Assembly: GCF_014199595.1 (NCBI RefSeq)
Contig: NZ_JACHNX010000004.1
Coordinates: 1-64,000, forward strand
DNA from: Sphingomonas yabuuchiae
Lineage (GTDB): Bacteria > Pseudomonadota > Alphaproteobacteria > Sphingomonadales > Sphingomonadaceae
Direction of reading: 5' to 3'
DNA: 64,000 nt
Position numbers and translations under genes: made by a program. Numbering within the stretch: position 1 is the stretch's first letter; each line of letters begins with the position of its first letter. The notes under the pieces are model-generated. The model saw only the letters and a program-made list of their open reading frames with translations. It was not told the origin of the DNA and did no database searches. Of this stretch, positions 35,304-43,749 are shown piece after piece.

Positions 35304-36791
35304 ATGCACGGACGACATGTCGAGTTCCAGCCCAGCCACGAATTGCTGCAGGCGACGATGGACGCGTCGACCGACATGATCCAGGTGTTCGAGGCGATCC
35401 GCGACGAGGCGGGCGGCATCGTCGATTTCCGCTGGGTGCTGAACAACCACACGTCCGAACGCAAATATGGCGAGGTGCGCGGCGAAAGCCTGTTGCAGCG
35501 CAATCCCGGCGTCATCGAAGAGGGTATTTTCGACACCTTTTGCCGGGTGACCGAAACCGGTCTGCCCGAACAGGCCGAGCGTCATTATGTCCATGAGCAG
35601 TTCGACGGCTGGTTCTTCCAGACGGTCGTGAAGCTGGGCGACGGTGTCGCCACCACCACGCGTGACATCACCGAATGGAAGGAATCGCAGGCCGAGGTCG
35701 TTCGACTTCGCGAAGAAGTGGTGAAGGTCAAGCTGGCCGAGACCGAAGGACAGCTGGCGGCGATCTTCGCCACCGCGCCGATTGGTCTGTCGGTCCTGTC
35801 GCTCGACGGACGCTTCCTGCGCGTGAATGACGAGCTGTGCCGCATTCTGGGCCGTTCGCGCGAGGCGGTGCTGCACTTGCGCGTGCCCGATGTGACGCAT
35901 CCCGACGACCTGCCGCCCAGCCTCGTGGCGATCGAGGAAGCGGTGTCCACCGGCCGTCCGGCGACCCTGGACAAGCGCTATTCGCGCCCAGACGGCTCGC
36001 TGGTCTGGGCGAGTAGTACGCTGTCGGTCCTGCCCAAGGGGGACGGCCAGCCCGACCGGCTGCTGGTCGTGACGGCCGACCTGTCCGAGCGGCGCAAGGC
36101 GGACGAGGCGCTGCGCCGGAGCGAGGCGTTGCAGCGCGTGCTGATCGCCGAACTGCAGCATCGCACCAGCAATTTGCTGGGCGTGGTCCGTTCGATCGCG
36201 GAGAATACGGCGCGTGGCTCGACCAGCCTGCCCGATTTCCGGGCGCGGTTTGATGACCGGCTCGACGCGCTGTCGCGGGTGCAGGGGCTGTTGTCCCGGC
36301 TGAACGAGCAGGACCGGGTGACGTTCGACGGACTGCTCCATGCCGAACTGATCGCGATGGACGGGAGGGCCGATGCGGTGACGCTGAGAGGCCCGACGGG
36401 TGTGCGGCTGCGCTCCTCGACCGTCAATACGCTGGCCATGGCGATCCATGAGCTGGCGACCAATGCCATGAAATATGGCGCGCTGGGGCAGGGCGGGGGA
36501 CGGCTGGCGATCAGCTGGGCGCTTCAGGCGGAAGGGCCGAATGGCAAGCCCTGGCTGCACATCGACTGGCGCGAAAGCGGCGTGCGGATGCCCGAAGGGG
36601 CATGGCCCACGGGCACGGGACAGGGGCGCGAACTGATCGAGCGCGCGCTTCCCTATCAGCTGGGCGCGCGGACGACGTACCGCCTGGGCGAGGACGGCGT
36701 GCATTGCACCATTGCCATCCCCGTATCGACCACGGTCGGTGCCGACGAGCGCGGTTCGGCGAACGGCGACGAGGTTGCGACGGCGGCCTAG
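35304..36791 (+). CDS. PAS-domain HWE-family sensor histidine kinase
   Basis: A probably soluble sensor kinase of 495 residues. Two PAS-like domains (about 10-130 and 150-275) precede the kinase. The phosphoacceptor His is in LIAELQHRTSNLLGVV; the N box is IHELATNAMKYGAL; and the WxE motif (DWRESG) marks the HWE subfamily. No membrane segments are seen. Start 35304 (MHGRHVEF) is chosen for the AAGGA upstream; 35238 and 35184 are in-frame alternatives. No response regulator is adjacent. HWE kinases in alphaproteobacteria often act in light or general stress responses; no residue here fixes the signal. Confidence 0.88.
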   Translation: MHGRHVEFQPSHELLQATMDASTDMIQVFEAIRDEAGGIVDFRWVLNNHTSERKYGEVRGESLLQRNPGVIEEGIFDTFCRVTETGLPEQAERHYVHEQFDGWFFQTVVKLGDGVATTTRDITEWKESQAEVVRLREEVVKVKLAETEGQLAAIFATAPIGLSVLSLDGRFLRVNDELCRILGRSREAVLHLRVPDVTHPDDLPPSLVAIEEAVSTGRPATLDKRYSRPDGSLVWASSTLSVLPKGDGQPDRLLVVTADLSERRKADEALRRSEALQRVLIAELQHRTSNLLGVVRSIAENTARGSTSLPDFRARFDDRLDALSRVQGLLSRLNEQDRVTFDGLLHAELIAMDGRADAVTLRGPTGVRLRSSTVNTLAMAIHELATNAMKYGALGQGGGRLAISWALQAEGPNGKPWLHIDWRESGVRMPEGAWPTGTGQGRELIERALPYQLGARTTYRLGEDGVHCTIAIPVSTTVGADERGSANGDEVATAA

Positions 36792-36792
36792 G

Positions 36793-37581
36793 TCATGCCG
36801 CCAGGGTGCGATCCTCCGCCAGCATCAGGCACAGATCGGCGCGGCCGGGCATTTCAGCCCATATGTGGCGGGTCAGCCGTTCATAATGGCTAACGAAGCG
36901 GGCAAGCTGCGCATCGTCCATCACACCCGCACCGGAGCCGTGCGTGCGGCGCAGCGCCTCCTCCTGCTGGGTGCGCCAGCGCAGGACGGTGGACCAATCG
37001 GGCGGAATCATCAGCATCAGCGCATTGATGGGGGCGAACAAGCGCGGATAGTCGGTCGCCAGCGCGGTGTTCCCATGTCGCCGCCAGATCCCGTCGGCAT
37101 CCTCCAATGCTTCCAGTGCGTTGAGCGGTGCGATCAGTGCGGCCTCGTCCTCTGCCCGCGCGCCGACGCACCAGCCCTCGAAGATCAGCAACTCGCATCC
37201 CTCCGGCGCGAGGGGCCAGGTCGATTGCGGCGCGCGGTCGTCGATCGCCTTGTCGAAGCGCGGCAGGGAAACGGCCTCGCCCCGCGCGATCGCCGCGATC
37301 GTCTCGACCCCCAGCGCCACGTCATGCGTGCCCGGCACGCCGCGTGTCGCGAACAGCGGATGCACTGCGCGCGCCATCCTCTGCCGTTCGGCACGGGTGA
37401 GGTAGAGATCGTCGAGCGACAGGATTGCGCTGCGCTCGACCTGCTTCGCCAGCCGCGCGGCGATGGTCGACTTGCCGCTTCCCTGCGCCCCGCACAGCCC
37501 CAGGATTAGCGGCGGGTCACCCGCCCGCCGCCGCGCCAGCCGATCCGCGACCAGCGTCGCGATGGCCGTTTCAGGCGACAT
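36793..37581 (-). CDS. P-loop kinase, probable D-glycerate 3-kinase
   Basis: A 262-residue cytoplasmic kinase with the Walker A GAQGSGKST (about 31-39) and a LSLDDLYLTRAERQRMA segment typical of the plant/fungal-type glycerate kinase and phosphoribulokinase-like fold. HPLFATRGVPGTHD and LLIFEGWCVG are also family-like. Start 37581 overlaps the dehydrogenase stop by 11 bp, so the two are probably translated together. The pair would reduce hydroxypyruvate or glyoxylate and phosphorylate glycerate to 3-phosphoglycerate. A pantothenate- or uridine-kinase-like activity is a less likely alternative. Confidence 0.78.
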   Translation of the reverse strand: MSPETAIATLVADRLARRRAGDPPLILGLCGAQGSGKSTIAARLAKQVERSAILSLDDLYLTRAERQRMARAVHPLFATRGVPGTHDVALGVETIAAIARGEAVSLPRFDKAIDDRAPQSTWPLAPEGCELLIFEGWCVGARAEDEAALIAPLNALEALEDADGIWRRHGNTALATDYPRLFAPINALMLMIPPDWSTVLRWRTQQEEALRRTHGSGAGVMDDAQLARFVSHYERLTRHIWAEMPGRADLCLMLAEDRTLAA

Positions 37582-38542
37582 GATCGGCCGGTTCCTCGCC
37601 GCGAGCAAAGGCGGCGAGATTGGCCGCCGCGCGCATGCCCATCGCGGTTCGCGCCTCGATGGTGGCGCTGCCCAGATGCGGCAGCAGGACGGCACGCGGA
37701 TGCGCCAGCAGGCCCGGATGCACCTTGGGCTCGTGTTCATAGACGTCCAGCCCGACGCCGCCGATCCGCCCCTGATCCAGCGCCTCGACCAGCGCGCCTT
37801 CGTCGATCACCGGCCCGCGCGCGGTGTTCACGACGATCGCATGGGGCTTCATCCGGGCTAACAGGGCGGCATCGATCATGTGCCGGGTCGCGTCGCCGCC
37901 GGGAACGTGTAGCGACAGGATATCGCATTCCGCTGCCAGGGCTTCGAGCGATTCCGCCCGCGTGGCGTCAAGCATGCGTTCCACCTCGGGCGCGGCGGGG
38001 GAGCGGCTGGCATAGCGCACCCGCGTCCCCAGCCCGCGCGCTTTGGCCGCCGTCGCCTGCGCGATGCGGCCGAAACCGACCAGCCCCAGCGTCTTGCCCG
38101 ACAGCCCCTGTCCGATCAGGTGCGAAGGGCGCCAGCCGGTCCATGCGCCGCTGCGCAACTCGCGTTCGCCTTCGCCCGCCCGGCGTGCGGTCATCAGCAT
38201 CAGGAGGATCGCGATCTCCGCCGTCGCCTCGGTCAACACATCGGGTGTGTTGGTCACGACCAGCCCGGCGGCGCGCGCAGCGGCCAGATCGATATGATCG
38301 ACCCCCGCTCCGTAATTGGCGAGGATGCGGACCCGGCGGCCCGGCGTCGCGATCAGATCGGCATCGATCCGGTCGGTGATCGTCGGCATCCAGGCGTCAT
38401 ATTCGGTCATCGCCCTGGCCAGCGCGTCGTGATCCAGCGGTCGGTCGTCGGCGCTGAGCGTCGTGTCCCAGCTTTCGGACAGATGCCGTTCGACATCGTC
38501 CGGCAGGCGGCGGGTCACGAGCAATTTGAGCCTGTCCGTCAT
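37571..38542 (-). CDS. D-2-hydroxyacid dehydrogenase (hydroxypyruvate/glyoxylate reductase type)
   Basis: NAD(P)-dependent enzyme of 323 residues. The Rossmann motif is LGLVGFGRIAQATA, the signature VNTARGPVIDEGAL follows, and HLGSAT gives the catalytic His. ILANYGAGVDHIDLAAA and TNTPDVLTEATAE are typical of the GRHPR branch. Start 38542 has GGAGGAG upstream. It overlaps the kinase gene and follows the PLP enzyme by 44 bp. Glyoxylate/hydroxypyruvate reductase is the best guess; gluconate 2-ketoreductase is an alternative. Confidence 0.87.
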   Translation of the reverse strand: MTDRLKLLVTRRLPDDVERHLSESWDTTLSADDRPLDHDALARAMTEYDAWMPTITDRIDADLIATPGRRVRILANYGAGVDHIDLAAARAAGLVVTNTPDVLTEATAEIAILLMLMTARRAGEGERELRSGAWTGWRPSHLIGQGLSGKTLGLVGFGRIAQATAAKARGLGTRVRYASRSPAAPEVERMLDATRAESLEALAAECDILSLHVPGGDATRHMIDAALLARMKPHAIVVNTARGPVIDEGALVEALDQGRIGGVGLDVYEHEPKVHPGLLAHPRAVLLPHLGSATIEARTAMGMRAAANLAAFARGEEPADHVA

Positions 38543-38586
38543 GATGATCGCTCCTCCTCCGCCTCGTTCGCCCCGCACCTGCCCGA

Positions 38587-39666
38587 TCAGTCGCCGGCAA
38601 GCAGCGCCGCCATTTGCGCGGCATGGGGCCGCCAGTCGATGCCGCGCGCGTCCAGCCACGCATCGTCATAATAGGTGCAGCCATATCGCTCGCCCCCGTC
38701 GCAGAGCAAAGTGACGATCGAGCCGCGCTCCCCCGCCGCCGCCATTTCGGCGATCAGCGTGGCGCAGGCGATCAGGTTTGTGCCGGTCGACCCGCCGACC
38801 CGCCGTCCCAGCCGCGCCGACAGCGCGCGCATCGCACCGATGCTGGCGGCGTCCTCGACCGCGATCATCCGGTCGATCACGGAGGGGATGAAGCTGGGCT
38901 CGACACGCGGACGCCCGATCCCCTCGATGCAACTGCCGCAACCCTCGGGCAGTGACAGCGCCCGGCGGTCGGCGAAGTGCCGGTGGAAGACCGAATGGAC
39001 CGGGTCCGCGACGCAGAGCCGGGTGCCGTGCCGCTGATAGGCGATGTACCGCCCGATCGTCGCCGAGGTGCCGCCCGTTCCCGCGCCGCAGACGATCCAT
39101 TCGGGGACGGGATATTCCTCCGCCGACATCTGCGCAAAGATGCTCTCGGCGATGTTATTGTTGCCGCGCCAGTCGGTCGCCCGCTCGGCATAGGTGAACT
39201 GGTCGAGATAATGACCGCCCGTCTTCGCCGCGAGTGCGTTGGAGACGTCGTACACGGTGCGCGGATCGTCGACCGTGTGGATCTCGCCGCCATGGAAACG
39301 GATCGCATCCAGCTTGGGCGCAGCGGTCGAGGCGGGGACCACCGCGATAAAGCGCAGGCCCAGCATCTTGGCGAAATAGGCTTCGCTCACCGCCGTCGAG
39401 CCGGAGGACGACTCGATGACGCATGTATCCGGCCCGATCCAGCCATTGCACAGCGCGTACAGGAACAGCGAGCGCGCCAGCCGATGCTTCAGGCTGCCGG
39501 TCGGGTGGCTGCTCTCGTCCTTCAGATAGAGCGTGATCCCCGGATAGCGCGGCAGGTCGACCCGGATCAGGTGCGTATCGGCCGAACGGTTATAGTCCGC
39601 CTCGATCCGTCTTATCGCTTCCATGCGCCACGCGCACAGATCGGCCTTGCTCCGCTCGACAGTCAT
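38587..39666 (-). CDS. PLP-dependent cysteine-synthase-like enzyme (possible cysteine desulfhydrase)
   Basis: Fold-type II PLP enzyme of 359 residues. [20 protein letters not shown] contains the probable PLP lysine, [11 protein letters not shown] binds substrate, and [12 protein letters not shown] is the phosphate loop. The [11 protein letters not shown] form, and a length greater than CysK, point to the Cds1-like branch (cysteine desulfhydrase) rather than O-acetylserine sulfhydrylase; this is from family memory. Start 39666 is taken because GGGGC precedes it; an in-frame ATG lies at 39687. It is first of a three-gene minus-strand run. Confidence 0.78.
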   Translation of the reverse strand: MTVERSKADLCAWRMEAIRRIEADYNRSADTHLIRVDLPRYPGITLYLKDESSHPTGSLKHRLARSLFLYALCNGWIGPDTCVIESSSGSTAVSEAYFAKMLGLRFIAVVPASTAAPKLDAIRFHGGEIHTVDDPRTVYDVSNALAAKTGGHYLDQFTYAERATDWRGNNNIAESIFAQMSAEEYPVPEWIVCGAGTGGTSATIGRYIAYQRHGTRLCVADPVHSVFHRHFADRRALSLPEGCGSCIEGIGRPRVEPSFIPSVIDRMIAVEDAASIGAMRALSARLGRRVGGSTGTNLIACATLIAEMAAAGERGSIVTLLCDGGERYGCTYYDDAWLDARGIDWRPHAAQMAALLAGD

Positions 39667-39781
39667 GCTTGCCCCATTGGTCCCCATCGCGCGGCTCTTA
39701 GTCGCGAATGGCCGGTTTGGGAAAGATAGCGTGTCCGCGCCGCCGCTTGCGGGCGAGGATGGCTTGGCCCATGCTGGCCCC

Positions 39782-40795
39782 ATGATCGCCTCTCGCCGCT
39801 CCGTCCTTGCCGCCGGTCTCGCTCTGGTCGCGGCCCCCACCCTTGCCGACGCGGCGGAGACGACGCCGCGCCTTCGTCGCCTGTCGCCGGGGCTCGACCG
39901 GATGATCGCGCCGGGCACCGAACCGGAAGTGATCGCCACCGGCATACGCTGGGCGGAGGGGCCGGTCTGGGTGCCGGGCGGAGACTATCTGCTGTTCGCC
40001 GATCCGCCCGCCAATATCGTTCGCCGCTGGGAGCGGGGGCGGGGCGTGTCGGTGGTGCTGAACCCCTCCGGCGCGGCGGGAACCGATCCGGCGCTGGTCC
40101 GCGAACCCGGCGCCAACGGGCTGGCGCTGGATGCCAAAGGCGCGCTGCTGATCGCCAATAGCGGCGGGCGGACCATCGACCGGGTGGACCTGAAGACCGG
40201 TCGCCGCACCGTGCTGGCCGATCGTTATGCGGGCAAGCGGCTCAGCAGCCCCAACGACCTGCACGTCGCGAAGGACGGTGCGATCTGGTTCACCGACCCG
40301 CCTTATGGTTTCAAGGATGGGGATACATCGCCGCTGAAAGAGCAGGCGGTCAATGGCGTCTATCGGCGGCGGCCCGATGGCAGTGTCGACCTGATTGACG
40401 GCACGCTGACCCGCCCCAACGGCATCGCGCTGTCACCCGACGAACGACGGCTTTATGTGTCGGTGTCGGATGAGGCGGCACCCGCGATCATGGTCTATGA
40501 CGTCGATGCGCGCGGGCAGGTCGGCAATCGCCGGACGCTGCTCGATGCGCGTGCGATGCTGGCGGCCGGAGGGGCTGGCCTGCCCGACGGGATGAAGGTC
40601 GCGCGCGACGGCACGCTGGTCTGCTCCGTCCCCGGCGGCATGATGCTGATGACCCCCGAGGCCGAGCCGCTGGGCCTGATCGAGCAAGGGGCGCCCATCG
40701 CCAATTGCGCGTTCGGCGAGGCGGGCCGCGCGCTGTTCATGGCCGCGAACGACCGCATCCTGCGCATCGCGCTCCGTCCCGGCTGGCAAGGCTGA
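39782..40795 (+). CDS. Exported SMP-30/gluconolactonase-family lactonase
   Basis: A six-bladed propeller hydrolase of 337 residues. An N-terminal twin-arginine-like signal ([21 protein letters not shown]) suggests periplasmic location. Family motifs include [55 protein letters not shown] and [19 protein letters not shown]; the Glu and Asn residues are the usual metal ligands. It precedes the FAH hydrolase by 180 bp on the same strand. It may hydrolyse an aldonolactone, complementing the cytoplasmic amidohydrolase-type lactonase. Confidence 0.85.
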   Translation: MIASRRSVLAAGLALVAAPTLADAAETTPRLRRLSPGLDRMIAPGTEPEVIATGIRWAEGPVWVPGGDYLLFADPPANIVRRWERGRGVSVVLNPSGAAGTDPALVREPGANGLALDAKGALLIANSGGRTIDRVDLKTGRRTVLADRYAGKRLSSPNDLHVAKDGAIWFTDPPYGFKDGDTSPLKEQAVNGVYRRRPDGSVDLIDGTLTRPNGIALSPDERRLYVSVSDEAAPAIMVYDVDARGQVGNRRTLLDARAMLAAGGAGLPDGMKVARDGTLVCSVPGGMMLMTPEAEPLGLIEQGAPIANCAFGEAGRALFMAANDRILRIALRPGWQG

Positions 40796-40838
40796 TCGGC
40801 GGATCGGTTATGGGCCGGGATGTCGGGACGCGACACTG

Positions 40839-40847
40839 ATAGCGCTA
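40839..40847. promoter_or_regulatory. Candidate LacI-type operator before the FAH hydrolase gene
   Basis: CTGATAGCGCTAAAA contains the perfect palindrome TAGCGCTA (40840-40847). The 9-mer GATAGCGCT is shared with 4521-4529 before fucP. It lies about 130 bp upstream of the FAH gene start. Confidence 0.4.
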
Positions 40848-40975
40848 AAAGGAACGAGCCGGTAGGGAAGAGGGCATGGCGCGGTCCGCTTTGGCCGTTC
40901 GCGCCCGACCGGGTGCTGCGCAAGATTCATGGCCGTCACGCTGCGTGGCGGCGTCACGCATAAGGAGACGGATCG

Positions 40976-41821
40976 ATGAAGTTGTTGCGTTATGGCGAAA
41001 TGAACCGCGAGCGGGCCGGGCTGCTGGACGATCAGGGCCGCATCCGGGCGCTGCCTGAGGCGCTGGGCGATCTGGCGGGCGACCGGCTGACGCCGCAGGG
41101 TCTGGCGGAGATCGCCGCGCTCGATCCCGATACGTTGCCCGTCGTCGATGGCAATCCGCGCCTGGGCTCGTGCGTCGCACGTCCCGGCAAGTTCATCTGC
41201 ATCGGCCTGAACTATCGCGCGCACGCCGCCGAGAGCAATCTGCCCATCCCGGCCGAGCCCGTCGTGTTCGGCAAGTGGAGCAGCGCCGTGGTCGGCCCGA
41301 ACGATGACGTCGAAATCCCGCGTGGATCGGAAAAGACCGACTGGGAAGTCGAACTGGGTGTCGTGATCGGCACGCGCGGCCGCTACCTGACGGAAGCCGA
41401 GGCGCTGTCGCATGTCGCGGGCTATTGCGTCGTGCATGACGTGTCGGAGCGTGCGTTCCAGATGGAACGCGGCGGCACCTGGGACAAGGGCAAGGGCTGC
41501 GACACGTTCGGCCCGACCGGCCCGTGGCTGGTCACGGCGGACGAGGTGGGCGATCCGCAGAATCTGCGCCTGTGGCTGGAGGTCGACGGCAAGCGCTATC
41601 AGGACAGCAGCACCGCCGACATGATCTTCACCGTGGCCGAACTGGTATCCTATGTCAGCCAGTTCTGCACGCTGGAGCCGGGCGACATCATCTCGACCGG
41701 CACGCCCGAGGGCGTCGGTCTGGGCCAGAAGCCGCCGGTCTATCTGCGCGCGGGCCAGACGGTGAAGCTGGGTGTCGAGAAACTGGGCGAACAGACGCAG
41801 CGCATGGTCGCGGCGGGCTGA
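40976..41821 (+). CDS. FAH-family hydrolase, probable 2,4-diketo-3-deoxy-L-fuconate hydrolase
   Basis: Metal-dependent C-C bond hydrolase of 281 residues. Family hallmarks: FICIGLNYRAHAAESN, PVVFGKW, and the metal ligands in DWEVELGVVIG and VVHDVSERAFQ, with TGTPEGVGLG near the end. The GGAGA site eight bases upstream supports the start. This subfamily includes 2,4-diketo-3-deoxy-rhamnonate and -fuconate hydrolases, which yield pyruvate plus L-lactate. That is the only step of the non-phosphorylating fucose route missing from the 4643-13832 island. Ureidoglycolate lyase is a common misannotation of this family. Confidence 0.83.
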   Translation: MKLLRYGEMNRERAGLLDDQGRIRALPEALGDLAGDRLTPQGLAEIAALDPDTLPVVDGNPRLGSCVARPGKFICIGLNYRAHAAESNLPIPAEPVVFGKWSSAVVGPNDDVEIPRGSEKTDWEVELGVVIGTRGRYLTEAEALSHVAGYCVVHDVSERAFQMERGGTWDKGKGCDTFGPTGPWLVTADEVGDPQNLRLWLEVDGKRYQDSSTADMIFTVAELVSYVSQFCTLEPGDIISTGTPEGVGLGQKPPVYLRAGQTVKLGVEKLGEQTQRMVAAG

Positions 41822-41829
41822 ACCTGGAT

Positions 41830-41931
41830 CACCCCTCCCCTTCAGGGGAGGGGCCGGGGGTGGGGCGCTTCCGTAAGCGCCGTGCCGGTTGAAAGGCCCC
41901 ACCCCAACCCCTCCCCTGAAGGGGAGGGGCT
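41830..41931. repeat. GC-rich intergenic inverted repeat
   Basis: CCCCTCCCCTTCAGGGGAGG on the left and CCTCCCCTGAAGGGGAGGGG on the right are mirrored ends of a roughly 100-bp palindromic unit; the inner parts CCGGGGGTGGGGC and GCCCCACCCC also pair. Each end is itself a small hairpin. Related ends occur at 150-190, 10145-10163 and 62018-62160. It lies between the convergent FAH hydrolase and small acidic protein genes and may act in transcription termination. Confidence 0.8.
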
Positions 41932-41940
41932 AATGGCCGA

Positions 41941-42207
41941 TCAATCCTCGGCGTCGATCTCGCTATCGACGCTATCCATGAAGTCGCGTGCGGCTTCACG
42001 GTCTTCCTCGTCGTCAAAGGCTTCGTCGATGTCGGGCGCGACGCCGATCATATAGGCCAGGCACCACAGCGCGAAGCGGCGGCCGCTGTCGCGCTCCAGC
42101 CCGAACTGCACGCGCAGCCGGTCGATCCCGGCGCCGAGCTGTTCGGGGGTGAGGTCGGCAATCTCTTCGGTGCCGAAGAAGCGGACGAGCAACTGGTCGA
42201 AATCCAT
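41941..42207 (-). CDS. Small acidic protein of unknown function
   Basis: An 88-residue protein rich in Asp and Glu, especially in the C-terminal half (IDEAFDDEEDREAARDFMD, then EIDAED). A middle segment (RRFALWCLAYMIGVAPD) is hydrophobic but short for a membrane helix. No known domain is recognised. Start 42207 (MDFDQLLVRFFG) is preferred over 42279. The even coding character and the compact fit between neighbouring genes support it as real. It is on the same strand as, and 37 bp after, the SDR gene. Confidence 0.65.
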   Translation of the reverse strand: MDFDQLLVRFFGTEEIADLTPEQLGAGIDRLRVQFGLERDSGRRFALWCLAYMIGVAPDIDEAFDDEEDREAARDFMDSVDSEIDAED

Positions 42208-42244
42208 GGCCGTCCATAGCCGACCAGCCGCCCGTTCCCAAGCC

Positions 42245-43033
42245 TCAGTTGCCCGACTGAATCCGGTCGCCCGCCGCACGCTGCTCGGCGGCGCGCTTCG
42301 TCAGGGTCTTCAGCGTCTCGTCGAACTTGCCCTCGCGTTCGGCCATGCGGAACGGGCGCACCTCGTCGACCAGGATTTCCGAGGGCGTCGGGGTCTGCGC
42401 GAACTGCGCCGCGACCGCATCGGCAAAATCCTGGAGCGGCACATAGCCCGGCCGATGCGCCTGGCCCGGCGTCAGGTCGGTCCGCACGCCCGGCGGGGCC
42501 AGTTCGATCACCTCGACCTTGCCCTCCAGCTGGGTGCGCAGCGACACGGTGTAGGAATGGATCGCCGCCTTGGTCGCCGAATAGGTCGGTGCGGCGACCA
42601 GCGGCACGAAGGCCAGGCCCGAGGTCACGTTGACGATCGCGGCGTCGGGCTGCTGGATCAGATGGTCGATCAGCGCATTGGTCAGCCGGATCGGACCCAG
42701 GATATTGGTGGTCAGCGTCGCCTCGGCATCGGCCAGGTCGCGGTGGCCGGTCAGATCCTCGAACTTCATGATGCCTGCGTTGTTGAACAGCACGTTCAGC
42801 GTGGGGAAGTCGGCGACGATCTGCCTGGCGAAGGCGTCGACCGCCGCCGCATCCTCGACATCCAGCGTGACGACATGGATGCGCTCGCGCCCTTCCGCCG
42901 CCTTTTCCAGCGCCTCGCGACGACGCCCGGCGATGATGACGGTGTCGCCCCGGTCATGGAAACGATGGGCCAGCGCCTCGCCGATACCGCTGCCGCCGCC
43001 CGTCATCAGGATCGTGTTGCCGCTGGTCTTCAT
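42245..43033 (-). CDS. Short-chain dehydrogenase (DltE-like)
   Basis: NAD(P)-dependent SDR of 262 residues: TGGGSGIGEA (11-20) is the cofactor motif, NNAGIM follows at about 88, and the catalytic Tyr and Lys are in YSATKAAIHSY. The SDR type with NILGPIRLTNALIDHL and VIELAPPGVRTDL resembles the DltE/oxidoreductase group. The TetR gene lies 60 bp upstream on the same strand, so the SDR is a likely target of that regulator. The substrate is unknown. Confidence 0.88.
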   Translation of the reverse strand: MKTSGNTILMTGGGSGIGEALAHRFHDRGDTVIIAGRRREALEKAAEGRERIHVVTLDVEDAAAVDAFARQIVADFPTLNVLFNNAGIMKFEDLTGHRDLADAEATLTTNILGPIRLTNALIDHLIQQPDAAIVNVTSGLAFVPLVAAPTYSATKAAIHSYTVSLRTQLEGKVEVIELAPPGVRTDLTPGQAHRPGYVPLQDFADAVAAQFAQTPTPSEILVDEVRPFRMAEREGKFDETLKTLTKRAAEQRAAGDRIQSGN

Positions 43034-43093
43034 CGATGCGTCTCCGGGTCGGGTGGAATGATCCTCCGCACAATGATCGCGACCGGCTTTCGT

Positions 43094-43651
43094 TCACGCC
43101 GCGTCGCCGGTGATCCGATGCACGATGTCGCTGATCGCATTTCGGTCCAGGGGGGCGGGATCGATCGAGTTGTGGATGCCGATCCCCTCGACCAGCGCAT
43201 CGAGCGCCCGGGCGGTCAGCGGATCGAAGAACCGCTCCAGCGCGGCGCGGCTATTGTTCATCCACCCCTGCATGACGGTCGAGACCGAAGGATGGCGCGC
43301 GGCAAAGGCATAGAGTTCGTAACTGAGCAGCAGCGTGCGCGGTTCGGCCCAGACCGACCCTGCGATGATGTCGATGATCGCCTCGCGCGCATCGCCGCGG
43401 CTCCGGGCCTGGGCCATGCGCGTGGCGAAGGCGTGCGATGATTCCTCCGCCAGTTGCGTGAAGGCATCGGTCAGCAACGCCTCCAGCGAGGTGAAATAAT
43501 AGGTGACCGAACCCAGCGGCACGCCCGCCGCCGCCGCGATCCGGCGATGGGTGGTGGCGGGCACGCCATGTTCCGCGATCACCTCCAGCGCGGCGGCGAT
43601 GATCCGTTGCCGACGCTCCGGGTCGTTTCGTCGCGCGGATCGGTCGGCCAT
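43094..43651 (-). CDS. TetR-family transcriptional regulator
   Basis: A 185-residue repressor with an N-terminal helix-turn-helix (about 12-58: RRQRIIAAALEVIAEHG, RIAAAAGVPLGSVTYYF). Start 43651 (MADRSARR) is chosen because GGAG lies seven bases upstream and the longer start would begin inside the operator at 43676-43689. It is divergent from the DUF1349-like gene and followed by the SDR gene. Auto-repression and control of both directions are likely. The ligand is unknown. Confidence 0.9.
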   Translation of the reverse strand: MADRSARRNDPERRQRIIAAALEVIAEHGVPATTHRRIAAAAGVPLGSVTYYFTSLEALLTDAFTQLAEESSHAFATRMAQARSRGDAREAIIDIIAGSVWAEPRTLLLSYELYAFAARHPSVSTVMQGWMNNSRAALERFFDPLTARALDALVEGIGIHNSIDPAPLDRNAISDIVHRITGDAA

Positions 43652-43675
43652 GCAAAAACTCCGTTGCATCGAATA

Positions 43676-43689
43676 TGTACAAATGTACA
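43676..43689. promoter_or_regulatory. TetR operator candidate
   Basis: TGTACA AA TGTACA: two 6-bp palindromes spaced by two bases form a 14-bp near-palindrome, 25 bp upstream of the TetR start and 61 bp upstream of the divergent gene. This spacing is typical of TetR-family operators. Confidence 0.65.
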
Positions 43690-43749
43690 CATGCTGTCGA
43701 GAAAGTCAGCAAACGGCTCTGCCGTAGCGCGAAACGGGAAAGAAGAACC

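Noticed and set aside
41830..41931. Insertion sequence
   Set aside because: Only about 100 bp of nested palindromes, no coding capacity and no clear target duplication; treated as a short intergenic repeat.
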